Positions 19,128 to 30,668 of a stretch of DNA of 64,000 nt are shown piece by piece; the stretch's first letter is position 1; each line of letters opens with the position of its first letter. Made by a program: the position numbers and the translations under genes. The notes under the pieces are model-generated. The model was not told the origin of the DNA, ran no database searches, and saw nothing but the letters and a program-made list of their open reading frames with translations. Source of the DNA: Heliopora coerulea (taxonomy: Eukaryota; Cnidaria; Anthozoa; Scleralcyonacea; Helioporidae); NCBI GenBank assembly GCA_030142905.1, contig JASJOG010000100.1, positions 372,001 to 436,000 of the forward strand, written 5' to 3'.

Positions 19128-19460
19128 CTTGGACTGGCCATTGTGCCATCGCGCCACAGAACAATGGCTGACTATCATTCTACGATACGTAACATGTTTG
19201 AGGAAGTAGATCGTCCAGGTTAGTGTAGTCTTGAGAAAGACTGTTGGTTGAAGTGACTGACGTTTCGACAGCCTTAGCGGCGGTCATCTTCAGAGTCATG
19301 ACCGCCGCTAAGACTGTCGAAACGTCAGTCACTTCAACCAACAGTCTTTCTCAAGACTACACTAACCTGGACGATCAACTTCCTCAAACATGTTACGATT
19401 CTCCCAGGTTCAAACCATTTACTTTATTCTACGATACGATGGCACAATGGCCAGTCCAAG
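19128..19460. repeat. 333-bp near-perfect palindrome containing Penelope-type motif
   Basis: It starts CTTGGACTGGCCATTGTGCC and ends with the exact inverse. Arms of about 160 bp meet around 19290-19300. The centre carries the GACGTTTCGACAGCC motif on both strands, with the complete CTGAAGA...GAAACGTC order on the minus strand (19259-19293). Short indels near the outer ends show some decay. Confidence 0.75.
19259..19293 (-). ncRNA. Hammerhead-ribozyme-like core
   Basis: The minus strand reads CTGAAGA, a pairable stem (GACCGCC / GGCTGTC, one mismatch), then GAAACGTC. This is the order of a minimal hammerhead with a very short stem III, as reported for Penelope-like retroelements. The opposite arm lacks an intact CTGAAGA. 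Confidence 0.4.
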
Positions 19461-20628
19461 TCTGTCATTCAGCACTCCTCATCATATTGAGTGCAATGTT
19501 AGATTGCGTTTTCCTACCTAAATTGGTTTGTGCATTCAAATATAACGTTTTCTTCGTACATTTAAATGTTGGTTAATCTTACCAAATGGAACTGCAATAT
19601 TTAATACAGAACTAACCAGCTGTTGACATTTCCAGCATAGATGAGAGAACTTTCAACGAGGCTGTAAAATTTTACCAAAAAAAATTGCCAATGTTGAATG
19701 ACTCTCACTCTTAGCCGTCGCAGATTCGTTACGTGGTCGTTTGAACAGACAGGAGATGAACGTCGGAAAAAGTTGCTATTTTAGGATATGTAAAGCACTT
19801 CGGATGTTTAAATAAGCGCTACCTAGCCGCACGAATAATAACGTACTAGGTGTTTTAGTTGCAGCTATGGCAATGAAGCGCACGGTTTCAGTAATCTATC
19901 CTCGTTTTATGTATAACAACTCTATTTCGAACGTTATATTTCCATGGAGAATTTGGACAATCATTTTAAACTTTTGCTTTCAACTTTAAGTAAGTGTTCG
20001 AGATCGGCGTTTAGTCTTACTTTAATGCTTGAGTAATATTTTCGTGCAGCTGCATTTTTGTATCATTAACAAAATCTTCGAATCATGTCATTTTGAATTA
20101 AAGAAACCAAAAACAAAAACACTTCATCACTGTTTTAAACAAAAAACTTAGTCTTAGATATTAAATATTAAACGAAAGAATTCATACGAAATATTTCTCC
20201 AAAAAAAGGACCAGAAATGTGAGGTGAAGTATAACATGCATGCGCAGTTATCCATTGTGAAAAATAATTTGTTTTTCCTTTCGATAACTACATTCGTATT
20301 TCGAGGTTAAAGTTAAGTACAGCTGAATTCATATTATTGATGTAAGCATTGTTTATTGTGTGAGAGTGGGCAGTTCTAGCAAAGATAATAAAAACAAAAA
20401 CAAAAGTGAAAGGCGCCTGCAATGTTAATGACTTAAAGGTACTCGTCACATTCAGAGAAAATTAGCTTCTCACAAGTATAATGTATGTAATTTTCTTCGT
20501 GTTTCTCTTCTACGGAGGGCTTTTGCTGGAAACGTTCGTAAATTTAGACCGATAGACACACTTTTATTCAAAATAAGATAAGTAATTGCTGTCAAATATT
20601 ATATTCTTCCTTAAGCCCCTGTAAAAAC

Positions 20629-20646
20629 AGACAGACAGACAGACAG

Positions 20647-20678
<32 letters not shown>

Positions 20679-20695
20679 TTATATACATATACAAC
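20629..20695. repeat. Compound microsatellite (CAGA)n(CA)n(TA)n
   Basis: Consecutive runs of ACAG, AC and AT units in intergenic DNA. Confidence 0.85.
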
Positions 20696-20867
20696 AGACA
20701 GATAATATTATATAAGATGAAAATTTACTCATTTAAATTAACTTTATTCCTCGACAGTTAGTGGTCTCCTCTAAGTCTTTACATGCATGGCAGACTTTCT
20801 GGGATGGCTGCCCTTGACGAGTACAATGGTTTAACATTAGCCAGATTATTAGTTTTCAAATGGCAAT

Positions 20868-20994
20868 CAACCTTTTAACGCCTAATTCCCCCCCTTTATT
20901 CTTTGTTCTCTAGTTCTCTTTGCTTTGTTTTTTAATTTTTTCTTTTTTCCTTAGGTGTTTGATATATCGGATGTTAGGCGTTAAAGGGTTAACA
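20868..20994. mobile_element. Small MITE with TTTAACGCC ends
   Basis: It starts ACCTTTTAACGCCTAA and ends TTAGGCGTTAAAGGGTTAAC, short inverted ends around a C/T-rich centre. A relative lies at 17009-17115. Confidence 0.6.
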
Positions 20995-23900
20995 CTTACA
21001 GTGCCTAGTAAAGGGCAAAATACTGCCTTCATGTAACAGTGACAACCGTGTTATCGACATTGGCACATTTCTTATAAACTAAAGATTTCCGTAAGAGAGG
21101 AGGCCTTGTCTAACATTAAGTCAATTACTACATAAAAAATTATATGACCGATTCAAAAAGATCCAAAGTCTTATCAGTAACAATAAACAGTACAAGTGCG
21201 CATGCGCTTTTGAGCATCGCCTGCTCCCTCCTGCTAAACGCTGGAAAGGAAAATAAATATTGTTCAGGAACAGTGTTGCTGAGAAGAAATGAAAAGAAAC
21301 AGCTGATAGGGGAACTCAATTTTGCTAGTGCCGACTGATTAACAGGCACTCATCATGGTATGTGTAACAGCTATTATTAAAACGCAATGATTTGCACATC
21401 TTATTAATTTTTGGGAATGTATATTGATTGCTGTTTTTTAAGATTACACAGAAATCGGCCTTAGGATGCATGAATTTCGCTTAAGAATGATTTGATTCAG
21501 TCGAGGTTTCAACATCGTCATTTGAGCTAACAATGCATATACGAAAAAGAAAAGATATGTAATTTTAAACCATCGAGATTCAAAACCCTCTCCTTTCAAG
21601 TAAGTATAGGTCTATAGTTATACCTATTGAGCACACAGGTAAGTAGGTTCTTGAACATTTGGCCACTGTCTATTCGCAACTGTGAATGTTCCAGTCATGG
21701 AATGGTAGACGGAAGGTCACAGCTCTACGTTCGTCAAGTGTCTGATGTGGTCTGTATGCTAGTATGTTACTAACTCATCAAGGTGATAATGGAACTCGTA
21801 GGTAGAAGTTCAGAACGCCTTGTTTGCTCAAAATTATAGTATGTATGAATGCAACTACAAAATTGAGAGCTTAAACAATAGGTGTTCTTGATTCACGAGT
21901 GGCCTTTCCTATCGATAGAAATTTTCATCTAAAATAGGGGGGAAAATATGCATAAATTTAATATCTAAGGGAATTTACGAGCATTGAAACGCCGTTGCCA
22001 TTCTAGGAAGACGCAACTGACGGAGTTTTCACGGTCTATAGGGAATGTCGCATCTCAGAACGTCAGCATCTGTCAGTTTAGTTTACCACCGACTCCGCTG
22101 ATGAGAAACACCGTGAACTCTTGAAAGTTATTTACCATTTTGGATGATATGGGGACCTTGCTCCGGCTTTTACCGTCAGGAATACGATTTCTTCGCCCTA
22201 GATCGGGGATCAAACCTGCATCCTTCTGATGACTAGTGAGACACTCAAGCCATTGAGTTACTGACGCAAGGACTGCGACTGGAGGTGCAAGTTGAACATA
22301 TGTACTGCCAATGCGACAGCCACGATATGTTACGAATTTTATCAAATTGGATATAAATGTTACACACAATGTGCATGTGGTAAGCTACCGAGACTACGAT
22401 GGCGAGCCTACCTGCATATGTGTTGCCCATGTGGCAGGCAAAATAGGCGAACTGAACTTTTTCAATTTTATCATAATATTCAAATACCAGATAGTATATT
22501 TCAACATCGTTTAAATCTTCTCAGTGTTGTTACAGCAACTCAACGACTTTCGTCAATTTCTAATACGCTTATAAAATTAATAAAGGCTCTTTTTAGTCCC
22601 AATTCAACCTGATGCCCAACATTTTTTTTTTCACGTTTAAACTGAACAGAGCAGGCTGCAGTATTTTAAAAAAATTTATTGCAATTTTTATAAATTCCAA
22701 AATGCGCTCCAAGATTTCCACACAAACGTTTCTCTTAAGGTTGAAAATATTTTTTTTATAACGAAAATATTTCTCGTAAATTTGAAAATAGGTTACTAGA
22801 GAAACGCGGAGCGAGATAACCTTCAGCAGTGTAGTGTTTATATTATGTTAAACCAGATAAAATTGCTGGGAAAACAATCTAGCTGAGCAAAAATAACACG
22901 ATGGCCTCATTTAAGTAGCATCCTATAAGACCTACACAAGTCTTTCTGTTAAGTCTTAGTCTTTCTACACAAGTCTTAGTGCCTGTTTATGTGAGCCATG
23001 ACAACCCAGTTCATACATAACCGGGCTATCTCATGTCACGAAAATTATTTGTCGAGCGTAAAAGATAATTTTAATGAAATTAGGTTATGATTACGGCCAT
23101 ACTCAACCAATTTCACATTAAAAATGTATTTGGAGTATCTTTTGTACCCATGACAGCATTAATGAAACAAGTGGACCCGAGTAAGTGGGCTAGCCGGGCT
23201 CATATATACGTTTTCTGAACATAACAATCATAAATAAACTAGAAGAATGTTGCTGACTACTTGGTTGAAATGCTCGGAAATTTTTGCACTGTGAGCATTA
23301 ACAGGTTCACCTTCACATTTGTTTGTGCACCTGAATCGATGTTTACACCTTTGTACAGAAGAACAGATTTTAATAAGGTGATCTGACGTTTAACAAAAGG
23401 ATTCAGCACTGATAAACCAACAAACTGCTGCAGTATGTTAGCCTGTCAGGATTCTCTCAATTGTTTTGTAAGTATCGCATCAGTTTGATATAACTGACTG
23501 ATGCATGTATCTTCGTCACAGATTCTGTCCTCCGCAGAGGCTTCTCGGGGGAACAACAAGACAGGAATGCCGCTGAAATTCGAAACCCGGGCATGGGGGA
23601 GGGAAGGGGAAAGAAGAGGGGCATTGCCCTACCAAAAATCAACTGTTGGTTACCAATAGAGAACCGCTGTTTTAAGCGTCTAACGAACGCAAGCTAATCT
23701 TTTCCTGGAAAGGACAAGTGAAACTCTTCACTGATGTAAACCATACGTAATTGGGAGTCGTCATGGAGATATGTAGATGACCCCAAAACCATAGATTTGA
23801 GGGAAAGTGGCAGAATAGTTTTATATGAAAGGGTTTACGGTGGAGTAACTTTTACTTTCCAATAATTATTCTACTGAACGATTCTACTGAAACTGTAAAA

Positions 23901-24490
23901 ATAGAAACTCAACGATTCCACTGAAACTGTAAAAATAATCAGAAATAGATAATATAGTGAACGGCTCTGACAGAACGTCTGAAGGTTCTCTATCCAAGTG
24001 ACGAGACCCAGGATGCCACACTGTGCTTGAACTATTGCCAAAACAAATTGCGATTTCAAAGGGAAACGGAAGCGTTTGTCCCCCTCTGATATGATTTTGG
24101 TGTTGAACCATACGAAAGTGGCATAGAAGTAGAAAATCCATACAATGATGAACCTTGTGATCTCCTGGACCTTCAACTTAACTGCACCCATTGAAACATT
24201 ATCTAGAAGCCATGACGTCACCGAGTTCAGTGGGAAATTATAGCATAATTGGGTATTAAAATCTCAGTAAGTTTCCTTTTTTCTTCAGGATCATTAATGA
24301 AGCGAAGATCGCAGTAAATTTCAACTAAGTGATCTCAAAAAGCGACACCTCTTGTGTAAGTTAACCGCTTCCGTCACAATGACGCCACCATCAACTTAAA
24401 TCCTTTCACATCATCGGAGGGTTTCCTGACACTGCAGAATCCCGTTATCTTGGTGCGAGCTTCGAAGCGGCAAAAATTAGCAGGACAGTA

Positions 24491-25336
24491 ATGAACTTCC
24501 GTTTTGAACCAACACGTTCAGCTTTCTTCTTAACCTTTAGCAGTCTTGAAGCCGTGATAGGAACCACATCAAATATGATCGTCATGGTAACCATCCTTCG
24601 CAGCCCTCGACGTCGTCAACTTCCTTGTAACTTGCTGGTTCTTAGCTTGGCCATGGCTGACTTCATTTCATCTGCATTGTTCCTGCCATTCAACATTTTA
24701 GTTGTTAACCAAAGGCGCTGGATCCTTCGAAATCGTGGAATCTACAGGTCCCTGCATGCATTTTGCACGCTGACTAGTGCTTTTAGCATCATAGCCATAA
24801 CGATAGAGAGATGTTTGTGCATCGCTTTCTCACTGAGATATATCGCCATAGTTACGATCAAGAAAGCAAAAATGGGCATCTTCGTCGTCTGGGCATTATC
24901 CTGTGCCATTGCCTCAGGATATTTACTGGCTGGGGAGTACGATCTGGCCTATTATTATCAGACATTCTTGAAAGTGTTCACTATTTCATCGATCTTATTT
25001 ATGCTGGCCCTTAATGTCAATTTGTTTCGTGTGTCCTGGAATCAGTCGAGAAAGATTATTGCACAGTTCAGGTCAATAACAGTTGGCCGAGAGGCAATTA
25101 AATTGCAACTTAGCACGTCGAAAACGGCTAGGATGTTGCTTCTTTTAGTCTCTCTTTATAGTGTGACATTTATACCTATAATTGTTTGCAGGGTAATCTT
25201 TGGCGTACATTTGGAAGAACGAGAAGTCTATTACTGGGTGGTTTTAATTTCCCTCAGCAACTCTTGTATTAACCCCGCTGTATACTCTTTAGGATATAAA
25301 GGTTTTGGACGACTGCAAAAAACAAGAGTTCAGTAG
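24491..25336 (+). CDS. Rhodopsin-class (class A) G-protein-coupled receptor, single exon
   Basis: A 281-residue intronless ORF. Seven hydrophobic segments can be placed, with class A landmarks: N28 in TM1 (TSNMIVM), LSLAMAD in TM2 (D57), ERC at 106-108 in place of DRY, W134 in TM4, P229 in TM6 without the CWxP box, and NPAVY at 261-265 in TM7. Neither the usual cysteine 25 residues before R107 (R82 instead) nor a loop-2 cysteine is present, so the conserved extracellular disulfide is missing. The N-terminus is about 10 residues and the tail about 10. Cnidarian genomes hold large families of such intronless receptors, so ligand and coupling are unknown. The start ATG at 24491 is the only one placing a short N-terminus before TM1. 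Confidence 0.85.
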   Translation: MNFRFEPTRSAFFLTFSSLEAVIGTTSNMIVMVTILRSPRRRQLPCNLLVLSLAMADFISSALFLPFNILVVNQRRWILRNRGIYRSLHAFCTLTSAFSIIAITIERCLCIAFSLRYIAIVTIKKAKMGIFVVWALSCAIASGYLLAGEYDLAYYYQTFLKVFTISSILFMLALNVNLFRVSWNQSRKIIAQFRSITVGREAIKLQLSTSKTARMLLLLVSLYSVTFIPIIVCRVIFGVHLEEREVYYWVVLISLSNSCINPAVYSLGYKGFGRLQKTRVQ

Positions 25337-25787
25337 TTTCGGTAAGATGACTTAAAACAGGCAGAATAATAGTCAAACTCGATTTCTAGGGCTAGACAAA
25401 CAAAAGTCAAGTACTTACCAAGAAATAATTTATGTTGGACAGAAAAATAGCTTGTCTAAGACTGTCAGCTTTTGTCTTGTTCATGTATACATGTAGCTTT
25501 AGTTAAAGACAATGTTCTGGGAGCATACAAATACAGTAAATAAAACGATGTCGAATCGATCTTTATTTGTATTCATTGGAACCATTGTTATCCATACAAC
25601 ACCTAAGCACTATCAAACATTACTAACTCTATAGGAGCTGCTGATAAAATTGAAAAATCAAATGAAACTTACCTTTTAAATTAAATTCAATAGCATTTCT
25701 GTAAACTATAATTGGGAACTGTGGGGAGTCACAAGGATTGTGCGTGGAATGAAGGACTGAGTACGTGGAGGAATTTCAGTTCGGTTA
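25337..25787 (+). other. 3' flank of the GPCR with poly(A) signal
   Basis: AATAAA at 25539-25544 lies about 200 bp after the stop and is the likely polyadenylation signal. The rest of this stretch is featureless. Confidence 0.45.
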
Positions 25788-26050
25788 TACCTGGTTTACA
25801 CGTGAGCATAAGCATAAGCATAGGGACAAAACAAAGGGCAAAACAAAGGAATGAAGTCGAGCCTCCGACATAAGGATCGTCATAAGCATAAACATAAGAT
25901 CATAGTCCAAGCATAAGCCAAGAGCGGAACAAAAGACGAAACAGAGAAAAATTCTTTTTTGTTTTATCTTCGTAAGTCCCAGAGGTGATATCATGCTTTG
26001 TTTTCGTATTGATCTTGTCCTTATGCTTATGTCGCTCGTGTAAACAAGGC
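25788..26050. mobile_element. Harbinger-like MITE
   Basis: 263 bp between TTA at 25785-25787 and TTA at 26051-26053. The ends are inverted (CCTGGTTTACACGTGAGCATAAG on the left, mirrored by CTTATGTCGCTCGTGTAAAC on the right). Interior CATAAGCATAAG repeats. It shares the CTGGTTTAC start with 44685-44928. Confidence 0.7.
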
Positions 26051-26429
26051 TTAACCAAACTGAAAGTCAAATAGCTCAGCCTGGTTTAACTAGTTTTCAA
26101 AAGGAAATCCTTGTGTGCTCGGGCTGAAATTCCTCATGAAATCAGTCTCTAAGTATGCAATCTTGTCAAGCCCCTGAATAATTTGTGTCAGCATTGCAAG
26201 GGTTATGGAGAATTTAAGTTTATTACAGACCGTATATGAGCGTTCGTCCAGCTCAAATTCTTAGAAAATGTTGCTGATCCCCAGACTGGGATCAACCCGT
26301 AACCTGGTAACGGCCAGTGAGATGTTCGAAAGGCGCTGTTACACTATATGCATTTTGTCTCGCAATTATAGAGTAAAAGTTAGAAATTTGATTAACGTAC
26401 TCTTTTTAAATTAACATAATCTTAAAAGG

Positions 26430-26640
26430 TGTGGCTAAGAGTCGCAAGAATTGCACCATTGAAGTCGTTCGAATGTTCGCAGCTCATGGTTCGCAATGGT
26501 TGAGTTGAATGCAATGAGTTGCGAGAAAAACGTTGTGCAACTGTTTGTGATAGCGGCGCACAATGACGTTGCAGTTGCGCGTAGATGACTCAAAATTTGA
26601 GGGGCAAAAATCTCGCTAGTTTTAGTGCGTTTCAGTAGTT
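26430..26640. repeat. GTTGC/GCAAC-rich repeat
   Basis: Recurrent GTTGCGA, TCGCAA and GTTGCAG words in both orientations resemble the block at 33470-33715. It is probably a decayed MITE. Ends are not resolved. Confidence 0.35.
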
Positions 26641-26867
26641 TTCTACTTATTTATTTTTTATTTATTTATTTAATCTTATTTAAAACACGGTAGCATTTCA
26701 GCAATGCCGATTTTCAAATGGCAGTGTATCACTAATGAAACTGTCATTAACATACTATATTATACTTAGACGTACACAACTATTCTAATTATTTACAAAA
26801 TAAAATTTATAGATTTGGAATTCTACCCGAAAACTACTTCTAATATTGACTGCTTAATTTACTATAT

Positions 26868-29756
26868 CTAATTACTTACAAAAGTGTTATTAATAAAGGA
26901 TTTGAATGATGTTAGTGACATATTACCTTTTATGACATTGTCGATTACTTTCTTAGATAACTTGTTCCAGGACACAGCTCCTTGATACGGGAAACTTTTC
27001 TTTAAAAAATCTGTGCGACGTTTAGGCAAATGAAGATATCGATTGTTACTACGAAGTTCGTGACTGGTATTGCTGTTTAGATTAAATAACTGGGTTAAGT
27101 ACTCTGGGCCTAGTCCTCGTAGTGCTTTGGACGTCATTACCAATTGCCTTTCCTCTAAGATTTCTTTTATGAATTTCCAATTCAACATTTCAAAAATTTG
27201 GGATAACTTTTCGTCATAGGTAGACCTTGTTATCACACGTGCAGCTCTTTTTTGTAATTTGTGGAGTTTACTAATATGATCAGTGTTGATCAATTTTGCC
27301 ACACCGTAGAACAGTATGTAAAGAGCGGCAGAACGAGTGAGTTGTACATTGTTTCCAAGACATCTTGTGTAACAAAGTCTCGAGCTCTTCTTAATAATCC
27401 ACTGTGTGAGGATATAGTTTTACATTGTTTTGCATTATGTTGATGCCATTTAAGTTTTTCACCGATAATGACTCCAAGGACTTTTTTAGTTTGAACACGT
27501 GATATTGACTCATTCGCTAGACAGACGTTTATGTCTTCAGAGATAAGATCACATTTTTGCTGTGAGCCAATGATCATATATTCAGTCTTTCCTGGTTTAA
27601 AGTTAGTTTGTTTGTTATCAGCCACATATGAACCATTTCTAAATCGTGATTTAGTTTTCCCTCAATTTCTGCTGATGACGATCCTTCACATGATAAACTG
27701 GTATCGTCTGCGAACATTACAGAACTAGTTTTAGTGAGACAATTTGGGAGATCATTTATACAAAGGAGGAAGAGCATAGGACCAAGGTTTGTCCCTTGTG
27801 GTACGCCACAATGAATAGATTTAGCATCCGACATTGTTTGATTAATTTTACATATTTGTTTTCTGTCTTTTAAATAGGATTGAAACCATCTATGCGCTGT
27901 CCCTCGTATTCCATAGAGTTGTAGTTTAGATAATAGTATGATATGGTCAACAGTGTCAAATGCTTTTTTTAGATCTAGAAAAAGAACGCCATTAACTAGC
28001 TTGTTATCCATATTCACAAGCCATTGATTTGTACAATTAAGAAGTGCGGTTTCAGTAGAGTGGCGAAATCGAAAGCCTGATTGGTTTGCTGAAATGATAT
28101 TGTTTACCTCCAAATAAACCGTTACCTGTTTGTATACAAGTTTCTCAAATACTTTGGCGATAGCAGTAATAACAGATACAGGTCTGTAGTTACCGCGGTC
28201 TGATTTTTCGCCCGATTTGTAAATTGGAGTGACTTTGGCAAGTTTCCAATCATCTGGAAAAATCCCAATACGCAAGGATGAGTTAAACAAATAAGTAATC
28301 GTCGGTATTATCGAATTACCAGCTCCCTTGAGTAATTTTACAGAAATATTATCAAGACCCGGTGATTTACTCATTTTCAAGTTTTGAATTACGCAGATTA
28401 CTTCTTCATATGTTATATCGTGGAACTCAAATGTAGACGATACCGGAGTCACATAACTAAGTGGATCAATGCCAGGGGAATAAATATTGTTTGCTAACTC
28501 TGGTCCAATTGAGCAGAAATAGTTATTGGACTCTTCAGCGACGTTTTTGTCGCCAGTCATATCCGACTCTAACTTTAATATTGTTGATCATTGTTGATTT
28601 GGATTGCCTACTTAATAGTTTGTTTATAGCTGGCCAACACTCCTTGCTATTGCTGCAATTTTTTAACTTGGTGTTATAATACTTAGTTTTTTCATTTCTG
28701 ATAAGTTTGGTGACTTGGTTTCTGCACAACTTTTGGCAATATGGTAATTGGGCGAATTAAGTCTAATTACTTTCTATTTAAGATAGTCTCTACGATAACC
28801 AAGCTTTTTAATATCCTCAGTTATCCAAGGAGTGTGAGTACTTTTTACTTTACGAGTCCTAATGGGAGCATGGAAATTTGCAATTTTCAAGAATGTCGTC
28901 TTCCACTCTTCCCACATAATATTCGGGTCGGAGTGGAAGGTACACGTGGTAAATGCTTCACGAAGGTCGTTCTGAAAGGGGACAGAATCGAAGTGTTTAA
29001 ATTGTCTCGTTTCAATAGTTTTCGGTCTCTGTTTCGGGAGACTAATTTTGCGGCATATGTACACAAGGTCGTGATCGCTGATCCCCAGTCCAATGACTCC
29101 GCTATCGATGATTTTAGTGTCTTCGATTTTAGTAATTACTAGGTCGATTAATGTGCTGGTATTTAATGTTGATTTCGTCGGGATCTTAATATACTGTTAC
29201 ATTTGATAAATATCAAGAAGGTCTAAAAGTTTCTTCGTGTGTATGTCTGGTTTTGTAGCAAGTAGATCACAGTTGAAATCACCGGTGATAATTAAGTCCA
29301 TATTCTCATTTTCAGCTAAATAAAGAAAATTCTCGAATTTGTCAAAGATCTCTCCCGAAGAGTTGGGCGAGCGGTGCCAAGTTGCTATTAAAAGGGTTTG
29401 CATTCAGATTTTTTGATTTCAAGACAAATTGCTTCTAACTCGTCTACGAGCAAATCGTCACGCCTAAGATGAGAAATGTTGTCTCGGACATAAATTACCA
29501 CTCCACCTCCATTTCTGTTTCTGTCACGACGGACTATATCATAGCCAGGGATCTCAACTGTGCCAACGTCAATTTCACTATCTAGTCTAGTTTCATTAAT
29601 AGTAAAGATTTCGAATTGATGTTCAGATAGGTAAGCTTTCAGTTCATCGATGTGTTTTATCAGGCTAGCAACATTTAAATGTCCAATTCTGAAGCCCTTA
29701 AATTTAGGATAATTAGAAGTGTGTGATAACGAGGCTGCGTTCTCATTATTTGTCAT
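26868..29756 (-). pseudogene. LINE ORF2: endonuclease and reverse transcriptase, frameshifted
   Basis: It begins MTNNENAASL and shows the APE endonuclease ([22 protein letters not shown]). After breaks near 29.4, 29.1 and 28.7 kb comes the reverse transcriptase ([36 protein letters not shown]). The C-terminal block follows in further frames (VLPLFTYCSTVW, LHKLQKRAARVI). At least four frame changes make it a pseudogene. Confidence 0.85.
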
Positions 29757-29792
29757 GGAGCTGTGCTCATCAGGAATTACGTCATTGGTTAG

Positions 29793-30661
29793 TCAATACT
29801 GATTAAAATTTTTAAAAAACTTAATAAAATTCGCAGCCATAATAGCAGACCCTGCTCTAGTGAGGTGTAAACCAAAAGAGTTTAGGTGGTTACTCTTAAT
29901 GTTTTCGTTAGATATTATGTCCCATTTTCTCTCGCTACACAATTTAGAGATGTTCGTGTTTACCTCATTAATCTTCCCTGAAAGGTTAGGATCATCTGTC
30001 CTGGTGATCACTTGCGATATGGCTACTTTCGACTTAGGCAGGCAGACAGTTGAGGATTTGTTCTCCAAAGGCACAAATATCTTCTGTTATTGTTTGGGCT
30101 GACTTGTTCTTCAGGTCACTTATTCCTGCATGGATAACAATGCATTCAGGTGAAGATTCTAACGTAGGATTAACATAATGCTTCATATCTTTTAGGCGAG
30201 CTCCAGGGAAAGTTTTGACGCTAACGCCTCTCTTCAGGTTTCTACGCAGTCTGTTGGGATTAAGCATTCTAAGCATAGAATCTCCAATTATGGTAATTTT
30301 GCAACGACTAGGTGAAGAAGAAGGTTGACCGTTGGAGTGTTCGACAGGATTGGTAGTGGGATTATTCGTTCTTGCGTGTTTATGCTTTTGTTTTAAATCT
30401 CTTCTGCCATTTATCTGTTGGATGTTTTGCGGCGTCTCATCTTCGTCTTGAGATAGTTCACTGAGAACGTCATATCTATTGATGACTTCGACAGTGGGCG
30501 CAATGATGCTATTCGTTTTACTTTTACCAGTTGATTGATGTACAGTGTGCCATTTCTCTACTTGGATCTTTTTCAGGGTTTAATTCATTTGTACTTTTCT
30601 TCTGCGATCCGCATTTAGTGTAATTGTTCGTAAGTTTATCGGATGGCTCGACGTTCTCGCA
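29793..30661 (-). pseudogene. LINE ORF1, C-terminal SGNH-hydrolase-like part
   Basis: Continues ORF1 after the insertion, with one frameshift near 30.53 kb. SGNH blocks are visible as IIGDSML (block I, about 30.27 kb), CIVIHAGISDL (block III, with the usual GTND altered to GISD) and SFGLHL (block V). Esterase-like ORF1 domains of this type are known in CR1-group LINEs. The altered block III suggests loss of activity. Confidence 0.7.
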
Positions 30662-30668
30662 TACCTTT

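Larger units (their letters stand above)
15600..24480. other. Long gene-poor stretch with repeats
   Basis: No exon chain could be supported here. It holds a pyrimidine-rich run (16020-16235), a hairpin (17299-17391), the right end of a CAGTCAAAC-type element (ends 17532), a large palindrome (19128-19460), simple repeats (20629-20695) and TTAACCCTTTAACGCC-type elements (17009-17115 and 20868-20994). Text at 22190-22260 looks like a dispersed repeat. The minus-strand ORF at 23871-24221 is hydrophobic but unrecognised. Confidence 0.4.

Noticed and set aside
19244..19576. 110-codon + strand ORF
   Set aside because: It runs through both arms of the palindrome; an artefact of the inverted repeat.
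23871..24221. 116-codon hydrophobic minus-strand ORF near the GPCR
   Set aside because: No recognisable motif, no family resemblance and no splice context; plausible as chance in AT-rich DNA.
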